NCBI GenBank assembly: GCA_030642565.1
Contig: DAOWNM010000209.1
Span: forward strand, 1-5,156
DNA from: Bacteroidota bacterium
GTDB taxonomy: Bacteria; Bacteroidota; Bacteroidia; Bacteroidales; GCA-2748055
Length of the DNA: 5,156 nt
Reading direction: 5' to 3'
The notes beneath the pieces were generated by a model. The model was given only the letters and a program-made list of their open reading frames with translations, was not told the DNA's origin and ran no database searches. Position numbers and translations under genes: made by a program. Shown one piece after another: positions 1-5,156 of the stretch. Positions within the stretch are counted from its first letter, which is position 1. Each line of letters opens with the position of its first letter.

Positions 1-939
1 CTGCTGGGATCCCCCTCTGCCCGCTATACACTGGACTATACCGATGGATTGGGTAATACCACCTCCACCGAATATACCTCAAAAGGTAACTCCTTGCTTA
101 CCTCCCTGGCACTGAATATCCCCGTTAGCAACATCTGGCAGAACAAGGATTACAGGGTACGGGCCCGCATCGAAAATTCGGTCTATAAAGGAAAACCTGT
201 AAGCAGAAGAGGGCAGGTTTACCTGAGCGGTGAGATTGGTTCCCTCTGGAGGAGTTTCAACAGTACAAATCCTGCTGTTGGGGCAAGACCCATGGAGGAG
301 CGTGGGATCTTTCGATATGCCAATCTGCATACCGGTATTTATGCCGGGTATATGCTCACCGATGAACTGGGCATCGATATCGGAGTAAACTACCAGCGAT
401 CCACTACCTTTTACACGGTTATGTACGACCATGAAGTGGATTTTGTAACCAGGATGCCGGCACCTCTCTACCTGGAAGTCCCTCTGCGATTCAGGTATTT
501 CTATAATGTCCATAAGGAGAAGATCCATGTGGTCGTCTATGGCGGAGCCTCCCTGCTGACCCATTTTTCCACAGGGGTTTATAATCAGGGTTCGGGAGAC
601 TTCAGCTACAACTCCCCCACCTCCCCGGTACCGGTCACTGCAACCACATCCTACGAAGCTTCGGGAATAAAGAGTTTCGCCCCTGTTCTGCGCCTGGGAA
701 CAGGTCTGGAGTATAAACTTCCTACGGAATTCCCTTTAATAGCCACTCTTTATGTGAACTATATGCAGGGCTATATGGATATGGAAACCATCGAAGTATC
801 CAATTCCATCCCGGAAATCCCACCCCTGTCCACCATCTCATACAATGGATCGGGATGGAGCGTGGACCTGGGAGTGAAGATCCCCTTCCGCCTGGGGGAT
901 AGAGGAAAATGTGGAAAGCTTCCGGACAGAGAGAAATAA
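1..939 (+). CDS. Outer-membrane beta-barrel protein, 5'-truncated by the window edge
   Basis: The frame is open from base 1, so the true start lies upstream; the TTG at 49 is an ordinary internal leucine codon. The 312 visible residues contain a series of amphipathic strands with alternating hydrophobic and polar residues and many Gly/Tyr/Phe: about residues 71-84, 110-119, 122-133, 155-168, 174-186, 228-239, 245-257 and 285-298. This suits a barrel of about eight strands in the outer membrane. Long polar Ser/Thr/Pro-rich stretches near 195-222 and 262-284 would be surface loops. Residues 1-70 are less barrel-like and may belong to an upstream domain or plug-like segment. A short basic tail with one Cys (residue 304) follows the last strand, whereas many barrels end at an aromatic residue. 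The TAA overlaps the ATG of the next gene by one base, so the two are probably one operon. Transport, adhesion or enzymatic roles cannot be distinguished. The barrel call is fairly secure; the specific function is unknown. Confidence 0.75.
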   Translation: MLGSPSARYTLDYTDGLGNTTSTEYTSKGNSLLTSLALNIPVSNIWQNKDYRVRARIENSVYKGKPVSRRGQVYLSGEIGSLWRSFNSTNPAVGARPMEERGIFRYANLHTGIYAGYMLTDELGIDIGVNYQRSTTFYTVMYDHEVDFVTRMPAPLYLEVPLRFRYFYNVHKEKIHVVVYGGASLLTHFSTGVYNQGSGDFSYNSPTSPVPVTATTSYEASGIKSFAPVLRLGTGLEYKLPTEFPLIATLYVNYMQGYMDMETIEVSNSIPEIPPLSTISYNGSGWSVDLGVKIPFRLGDRGKCGKLPDREK

Positions 940-1349
940 TGAAAGCGGCATCACACTCCATATTGATCCTGTTTATCCTTCTTGCCATTCAACCGGTTCG
1001 CCTGGCAGTGGCGCAGGAAAACGTGTACCAGATCGTTGACTTCACTGATCTGCCGCCTGAACTAAAGGTCCACCAGGACTCCTCCTGCACTGTGGAGTTC
1101 CATGAGCAATGGAGAGTAAATGCAGCAAATTCTTCAATTTCGAAAAAAGTGAATGGATATGAGGTCTCCTGTGCAAACAGGATCGGAGATATCCTGACAG
1201 CAGAAGAATCAGTGCGGTTAAGGGGCATCTCCCCGGTTATCTGGCAACAGAGGCAGACAGCAGACGGTGAACCGATTCATGATGCTGCAACAGGACTCCC
1301 GGTATACTATAAACTGAAACTTCAACGGATCGACCTCCGCAATCCATAA
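939..1349 (+). CDS. Small secreted (periplasmic) protein of unknown function, two cysteines
   Basis: I do not recognise this 136-residue protein. I chose the ATG at 939, although an in-frame ATG exists at 909, because it puts a classical signal peptide at the very N-terminus: Met-Lys, a hydrophobic core at about residues 8-18, and an Ala-Val-Ala cleavage motif at 23-25 before Gln26. There is no lipobox Cys, so it is probably a soluble periplasmic or exported protein of about 111 residues, not a lipoprotein. The mature part has exactly two cysteines, Cys50 and Cys78, a likely disulfide pair, and a mixed polar, beta-rich composition. Its start overlaps the stop of the barrel gene by one base (TAATG), which implies translational coupling and suggests it acts with that barrel in the envelope. 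A GGA/GAG-rich stretch just upstream could serve as a weak ribosome site. The gene is well supported by signal peptide and coupling; its role is unknown. Confidence 0.7.
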   Translation: MKAASHSILILFILLAIQPVRLAVAQENVYQIVDFTDLPPELKVHQDSSCTVEFHEQWRVNAANSSISKKVNGYEVSCANRIGDILTAEESVRLRGISPVIWQQRQTADGEPIHDAATGLPVYYKLKLQRIDLRNP

Positions 1350-1377
1350 GCACAACAAATCATTTAACGGGTTTTTC

Positions 1378-1385
1378 TATCTTTG
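1378..1385 (+). promoter_or_regulatory. Candidate Bacteroidota -7 promoter box for the mutS-like operon
   Basis: TATCTTTG matches the TAnnTTTG -7 consensus of the Bacteroidota primary sigma factor exactly. It lies in the only sizeable gap in the window (1350-1402), 17 bp before the ATG at 1403, so transcription would begin about 1389-1392 and leave a leader of only 10-20 bases. No clear TTG-type -33 box is visible around 1352-1360, which weakens the call. The box sits entirely within the 10-base loop of an imperfect inverted repeat, GGTTTTT (1370-1376) with AAAAACC (1387-1393), which could be an operator or chance. If real, it drives the MutS-like, symporter and glycosyltransferase genes. Confidence 0.4.
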
Positions 1386-1402
1386 AAAAAACCGACATTT
1401 CT

Positions 1403-3190
1403 ATGCCCATGGAGGAACTTCATAACATCTATAGAGGAAGAATCAGACAATTCGGTAAGGCTATTCACCGGCAAACAAGACGGATCAACCTCTTTTCCCT
1501 GGCAAGGCTTGTTGTCCTCGTGTCACTCATCTGGTTGCTGGTACTTGGAGTCAGGGAGAATGAACTCCTCTACTATTTACTCTCACTCCTGATGCTCATT
1601 CTGTTCCTTTCCCTGGTAAGCATATTCAACAAATACAAGGAAGAGAGGGAGCTGCTCCGGCAACTGAAAATGCTCAATGAAAAAGAGCTGGCCTGCCTGG
1701 ACCACGACTTTCACGATCTTCCCGACGGATCGGAACATGCCGATACCTCACACCCCTGGTCGCACGACCTGGACCTCTTTGGAAAGGGATCGCTGTTCCA
1801 GTACCTCAACCGCACCTCCACACAAGAGGGCAACCGGCAACTGGCAGAAATACTCACCACTGAACCTGCCACGGCTGAATCCATAGAACGACGGCAGAAG
1901 ATTATCGCCGATCTGAAGGATCGGATCGATTTCAGGCAAAATTTCACCGCCACCGGTCACCTGATAAAAGAGAAACCGGGCGACCTGGAGGATATCTCCC
2001 GGTGGCTCGGAACCTCCACATACATCAGTAAACACCGATGGCTCTTTTTCATGGCGGTTGGAGTCACTCTCCTCTCCCTTACCCTTGCCATATGGGGGAT
2101 CTTTGACACCTCCCGCTACTGGCTCCTGCTCTACCTCTTCCTGTTGAACCTGGTAGTGCTCTCTCCCTTCTTTATGCGAACACAGCAATACCAGGCAATC
2201 ATCTCCAAAAAACATGACCTGCTTGAAGGGTATGCCCGGCTTCTGAAGCAGATTGCCGGTACCTCTTTTAACCATCCTGAACTGCAGACCAGAAGCCTGA
2301 AGGCCATGAAGGGGATGCACGAAGTGGCCAGACTTTCAAAGCTGCTACAGATTTTCGACCAGCGGCTCAATATGCTACTCGGGTTTATCTTAAACGGTCT
2401 TTTTCTCTTCGACTTTATAATGCTTCACCTGCTGGAGCACTGGAAACGCAGAAACCAGCAGGAGATCATGGAGTGGATCGAAATCGCCGGGTGGAGCGAT
2501 GCCATGATCAGTCTGTCCGGATTTGCCTGGAACCACCCGGACTATGCCAACCCTGTGATTGATGAAAAGAGTGGGAACCTGGAGTTTGAAGGGTTGGGAC
2601 ATCCACTGATCCCCGATCCGAAAAGAGTATCGAACGATATGATGATCGCCTCAGAAAAAGTGGTGGTGATCACCGGGGCCAATATGGCAGGGAAATCTAC
2701 TTTCCTGCGTTCCATTGGGGTCAACATGGTCCTGGCCTATACGGGCTCTCCTGTTTGTGCCACACATTTCCGCTGCGGATTTATGGGGCTCCATACCAGT
2801 ATGCGTACGGCCGATTCACTAAAGGATGAGGAGTCTTACTTCCTGGCGGAGATCAGGAAACTGCAGTTGATTGTGCAGGAGATGGAGAGTGGTAAGCCCA
2901 TGCTGATCCTGTTGGATGAGGTGCTGAAAGGAACCAATACCACCGATAAGAAACTGGGATCGGTGGGATTGATACGCAAGTCTCTGAAATACCCTGTCCG
3001 CTGCTTTATAGCCACCCATGACCTATCGCTGGGGGAGCTTGAAAAGGAGCATACTGGCGATGTGGTCAACTACTGTTTTGAGAGCTATATCAGCGAGATG
3101 GAACTAACCTTTGACTACACCATCCGCAAAGGGATCGCAATCAATATGAACGCCTCTTTCCTGATGAAAAAGATGGGAATTGTGGATTAA
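1403..3190 (+). CDS. Membrane-anchored MutS-family ATPase (lacks mismatch-recognition domain)
   Basis: This 595-residue protein ends in a clear MutS-type ABC ATPase. It has a Walker A motif at 425-432 (GANMAGKS), a signature-like SYFLAE segment at 478-483, a Walker B motif with catalytic acid at 501-506 (LILLDE), the MutS-type KGTN element at 509-512, and an H-loop THD at 538-540. Residues 121-150 (DLDLFGKGSLFQ onward, then NRT and a Leu-rich helix) match the start of the MutS core domain, and 260-375 form the helical lever region. The first 100 residues replace the mismatch-binding domain I (no Phe-X-Glu reader) with a basic segment and two probable membrane helices (about 31-50 and 55-75). 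Two more lie at about 213-233 and 239-258. It should therefore sit in the inner membrane with the ATPase in the cytoplasm, and is unlikely to be the repair MutS; what it acts on is unknown. ATG 1409 is an alternative start two codons in. Neither start has a good Shine-Dalgarno, which is normal for this phylum. The symporter gene starts 7 bp after the stop. Confidence 0.9.
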   Translation: MPMEELHNIYRGRIRQFGKAIHRQTRRINLFSLARLVVLVSLIWLLVLGVRENELLYYLLSLLMLILFLSLVSIFNKYKEERELLRQLKMLNEKELACLDHDFHDLPDGSEHADTSHPWSHDLDLFGKGSLFQYLNRTSTQEGNRQLAEILTTEPATAESIERRQKIIADLKDRIDFRQNFTATGHLIKEKPGDLEDISRWLGTSTYISKHRWLFFMAVGVTLLSLTLAIWGIFDTSRYWLLLYLFLLNLVVLSPFFMRTQQYQAIISKKHDLLEGYARLLKQIAGTSFNHPELQTRSLKAMKGMHEVARLSKLLQIFDQRLNMLLGFILNGLFLFDFIMLHLLEHWKRRNQQEIMEWIEIAGWSDAMISLSGFAWNHPDYANPVIDEKSGNLEFEGLGHPLIPDPKRVSNDMMIASEKVVVITGANMAGKSTFLRSIGVNMVLAYTGSPVCATHFRCGFMGLHTSMRTADSLKDEESYFLAEIRKLQLIVQEMESGKPMLILLDEVLKGTNTTDKKLGSVGLIRKSLKYPVRCFIATHDLSLGELEKEHTGDVVNYCFESYISEMELTFDYTIRKGIAINMNASFLMKKMGIVD

Positions 3191-3197
3191 CCCGACC

Positions 3198-4622
3198 ATG
3201 ACCCTAATGACCGAACAGACCGATCTGCTTGCCCCTTCTGAAACCATCTCCGTCACAGAACGGATCATCACTGGTTTTTCGGATCTGGCCTGGGGCACCC
3301 CGCTGCTGGTACTGCTTCTGGGGGGCGGACTCTTCTTTCTGCTCTACTCAAGAATGCTTCCCTTCAGACATTTCCGTCATGCCTTTGCCATTCTGCTGGG
3401 CAGGTATGATGACCCCAACGAACCCGGACAAATCAACCACTACCAGGCACTCTCCACTGCGCTGGCTGCCACCGTGGGGATGGGTAACATCACAGGGGTG
3501 GCACTGGCCATTACCATGGGCGGACCGGGTGCCATCTTCTGGATGTGGGTGAGTGCATTGCTGGGTGTGACCACCAAGTATTTCACCTGCACCCTGGCCG
3601 TGATGTTCAGGGGACGCGACTCCAGCGGGGAGTTGCAGGGAGGACCCATGTATGTAATTGTGGAGGGGCTGGGACGGAACTGGAGACCCCTGGCCCTCTT
3701 CTTCTCACTTATGGGGATGATCGGTGTACTGCCCATGTTCCAAGTCAACCAGCTGACCCAGGTGGTCCGGGATGTGGTGCTGATCCCCAATCATGTGGAG
3801 GTGGGATTCACCTCCAACCTGCTTTCCGGACTCATTGTGGCGCTCCTGGTAGGTGTGGTGATTTTCGGGGGTATCAAACGGATCGGAAAGGTCACCGGAC
3901 GGATGGTTCCCATAATGGTTGCCCTCTATGTGGTGTTGGTCCTCTATATCATCTTCTCCAACACGGAAAATATTCTTCCCAGCTTTGCCCTGATTTTCCG
4001 TGATGCCTTTACCGCCAATTCAGTACTGGGGGGATCGCTGGGTGCACTGGTCATCACTGGTGTAAGGCGGGCCGCCTTCTCCAACGAGGCAGGCATCGGG
4101 ACCGCCCCCATGGCACATGGCGCTGCCAAAACCAATGAACCGGTGCGGGAAGGACTTGTGGCCATGCTGGGACCGGTGGTCGACACAATTATTGTCTGCA
4201 CCATGACTGCCCTGGCTCTGATCATGACCGGTGTCTGGAATGCAGGTGAATCGGACGGGATCACCATGACCGCCGATGCTTTTGAGCAAGCCATGCCCGG
4301 AATAGGCGCCTATCTGCTCACCATTTGTGTAGCTGTCTTCTCGCTCTCCACCATGCTCTCCTTCCCCTACTACGGTACCAAATGCTTCTCCTTTATATTC
4401 GGAGCAAAACAGAGCTATATCTACAAGTGGTTCTACCTGGTCACCATCCCCCTGGGTGCCACTGCCACCCTGGGCACCGTGGTGGGCATCTTTGACGGTG
4501 CCTACGCCCTGATGGCCTTCCCCACTATGATTTCAGCCCTGCTACTCTCTCCCCATGTGGTCAGGGCTTCCAAAGACTATTTTAACCGTTTAAAAAGCAA
4601 TCCGAACCATGAAAAAGAATAA
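3198..4622 (+). CDS. AGCS-family sodium:alanine/glycine symporter
   Basis: This inner-membrane secondary transporter imports alanine or glycine with sodium (amino acid:cation symporter AGCS family, AlsT/DagA type). Numbered from ATG 3198, its 474 residues show hydrophobic segments throughout, consistent with the roughly 10-11 helices of the family. Diagnostic motifs are GMGNITGVA at 94-102 followed by GGPGAIFWMW at 108-117, and the family block FSNEAGIGTAP at 294-304 with the downstream DTIIVC at 329-334. The length is normal for the family and no key motif is missing, so it looks intact. The frame is open back to a TTG at 3180, inside the MutS-like gene, but ATG 3198 gives a 7-bp spacing and no overlap. 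ATG 3207 is equally possible and shortens the protein by three residues. Alanine versus glycine (or D-isomer) preference cannot be read from sequence. It is probably co-transcribed with the MutS-like gene upstream and overlaps the next gene by 14 bp. Confidence 0.93.
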   Translation: MTLMTEQTDLLAPSETISVTERIITGFSDLAWGTPLLVLLLGGGLFFLLYSRMLPFRHFRHAFAILLGRYDDPNEPGQINHYQALSTALAATVGMGNITGVALAITMGGPGAIFWMWVSALLGVTTKYFTCTLAVMFRGRDSSGELQGGPMYVIVEGLGRNWRPLALFFSLMGMIGVLPMFQVNQLTQVVRDVVLIPNHVEVGFTSNLLSGLIVALLVGVVIFGGIKRIGKVTGRMVPIMVALYVVLVLYIIFSNTENILPSFALIFRDAFTANSVLGGSLGALVITGVRRAAFSNEAGIGTAPMAHGAAKTNEPVREGLVAMLGPVVDTIIVCTMTALALIMTGVWNAGESDGITMTADAFEQAMPGIGAYLLTICVAVFSLSTMLSFPYYGTKCFSFIFGAKQSYIYKWFYLVTIPLGATATLGTVVGIFDGAYALMAFPTMISALLLSPHVVRASKDYFNRLKSNPNHEKE

Positions 4623-5097
4623 AACATGGTTAAGAGATTATAAGATTGTCCTGCTCTTCACCCTGGCCAAACTTGTGGTGCACCTGGTAACAGCCACCAA
4701 CTATGGCTTTCATCGGGATGCATACCTCTATATGGCACAATCGAAACACCTCGACTGGGGCTTCTTCAGCACTCCTCCGCTGGTGGCATTTGTGACACGA
4801 ATACACACCATGTTATGGGGTGATAGCCTGCTTGCCGTCAGACTGTTGCCGGCACTGATCGGGGCAGCCTCTATCTTTATGGCCGGATGGCTGATCAAAC
4901 AGCTGAAAGGGGGAGTCATGGCCCAGGTGATCGGACTCACCGCCATCTTCCTGTCACCCGCCTTTCTCAGAACCTCTTCACTGCTCCAGCCGGTGGTCTT
5001 TAACCACCTTTTCTGGCTGCTGGCAGCACCAGCACAACTGGCCGGTTCATCCGGAATAAAGGTGAATGATCATCACTCTAACGGACCAGCTTCTTAA
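4609..5097 (+). pseudogene. Truncated GT39/ArnT-like membrane glycosyltransferase (N-terminal fragment)
   Basis: The first 140 codons look like the N-terminus of a GT-C fold glycosyltransferase of the GT39/PMT/ArnT superfamily, which moves sugars from polyprenyl-phosphate carriers to lipid or protein acceptors on the periplasmic face. Visible features are a first membrane helix (about 12-29), the first periplasmic loop HRDAYLYM at 35-42, then HLDWG at 47-51 and the PPL at 56-58. Further helices lie at about 76-97 and 103-120, and LLQPVVFNHLFWLLAA at 125-140 opens another. Family members usually have about 500 residues; this one stops at 162. Residues 141-162 are polar and unlike the family. 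The other two forward frames stop at 5057-5059 and 5067-5069, so one frameshift cannot restore it. The loop acidic pair Asp-Glu is Asp37-Ala38 here, a further sign of decay. It overlaps the symporter gene by 14 bp, implying coupled translation. It could be a true pseudogene, or an intact gene broken by an assembly join near 5029-5077. Confidence 0.7.
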
Positions 5098-5156
5098 TGG
5101 CCCGCTGAAACTGCCTGAAGGAGGTGGGCCTGGCCAGGATGGTCCGCTCACTATCC
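5078..5156 (-). CDS. C-terminal end of a convergent gene, possibly a receiver-domain protein (partial)
   Basis: On the minus strand one frame is open from the window edge to a TAG at 5078-5080 and encodes 25 residues ending in a basic helix: a TILARPTSF segment, then QFQRAIKKLVR. The Arg-Pro-X-Ser-Phe followed by an amphipathic helix ending Ala-Ile-Lys-Lys-Leu resembles the last strand and helix of response-regulator receiver domains, where Lys-Pro is usual. If so, the protein ends with the receiver. This is a faint resemblance over 25 residues. The codons look like ordinary coding sequence for this window and no other frame here is plausible. It converges on, and overlaps by 20 bp, the aberrant tail of the glycosyltransferase fragment, which supports the view that the tail is not real coding sequence. 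The upstream part is outside the window. Confidence 0.4.
   Translation of the reverse strand, partial: DSERTILARPTSFRQFQRAIKKLVR

Noticed and set aside
79..564. 161-codon open frame on the minus strand inside the barrel gene
   Set aside because: It is antisense to a well-supported beta-barrel frame, and its translation shows no signal, domain or sensible hydrophobic pattern; it is a shadow of the plus-strand codon bias.
909..938. ATG at 909 as start of the small secreted protein
   Set aside because: It would add a polar, charged ten-residue extension before the signal peptide and a 31-bp overlap with the barrel gene; ATG 939 gives a standard signal peptide and a one-base coupling.
1370..1393. 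Inverted repeat as a Rho-independent terminator for the upstream gene pair
   Set aside because: The stem is only 7 bp with two G-C pairs, the loop is 10 bases, and no run of T follows the downstream arm, so it is a poor terminator.
1748..2320. 190-codon open frame on the minus strand inside the MutS-like gene
   Set aside because: It lies opposite conserved MutS core sequence, and its composition (many Gly, Glu, Val, scattered Cys) looks like translated antisense with no recognisable motif.
3545..4003. 152-codon plus-strand frame inside the symporter
   Set aside because: It is out of frame with conserved AGCS motifs and rich in Cys, Gly and His, typical of an off-frame reading; the symporter frame is continuous through it.
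5029..5069. Single frameshift explaining the glycosyltransferase truncation
   Set aside because: One alternative frame briefly gives a family-like RFIRNK at the right spacing, but it stops at 5067-5069 and the other stops at 5057-5059; neither continues into family-like membrane sequence.
5129..5138. Perfect 10-base palindrome CCTGGCCAGG
   Set aside because: A palindrome of this length is common by chance, and this one lies inside the probable minus-strand coding sequence with no second copy nearby.
1..5156. Defence, mobile-element or CRISPR system
   Set aside because: I found no transposase, integrase, nuclease, toxin or spaced-repeat pattern. The MutS-like ATPase alone, beside a symporter and a glycosyltransferase, is not enough to propose a defence system.

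Overview
The window looks like a piece of a Bacteroidota chromosome, probably a short contig or contig fragment because both ends cut genes. The signs are an OMP-type beta-barrel protein, mostly weak or absent Shine-Dalgarno sequences, a good match to the Bacteroidota -7 promoter box (TAnnTTTG), and a membrane-anchored MutS-like protein of a kind I associate with this phylum. I cannot place it below phylum from sequence alone. There are no RNA genes, CRISPR arrays, insertion sequences or long repeats. Coding density is very high, and the longest gene-free gap is 53 bp (1350-1402).

Layout. Positions 1-939 (+) hold the C-terminal 312 codons of an outer-membrane beta-barrel protein. Its stop codon overlaps by one base the start of a small secreted protein of unknown function (939-1349, +). 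A 53-bp gap follows, with a candidate promoter box at 1378-1385 lying in the loop of a small inverted repeat. A second, tightly packed run then begins on the same strand: a membrane-anchored MutS-family ATPase (1403-3190), an AGCS-type sodium:alanine/glycine symporter (3198-4622, 7 bp downstream), and the N-terminal part of a GT39/ArnT-like membrane glycosyltransferase (4609-5097, 14-bp overlap). The glycosyltransferase frame loses family character near codon 140, and no single frame change rescues it. Just beyond, on the minus strand, is what looks like the C-terminal end of another gene (stop at 5078-5080), faintly resembling the end of a response-regulator receiver domain.

How the genes may work together. 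The first pair probably belongs to the cell envelope: a barrel plus a periplasmic partner, translationally coupled. The second run mixes three inner-membrane proteins whose functions have no obvious single pathway. They are probably co-transcribed, but I would not claim a shared function. I found no convincing evidence of a new defence or mobile system. The items most worth a second look are the broken glycosyltransferase with a changed catalytic-loop residue and an abrupt junction, the membrane-anchored MutS lacking a mismatch-reading domain, and the unrecognised two-cysteine secreted protein coupled to the barrel gene.
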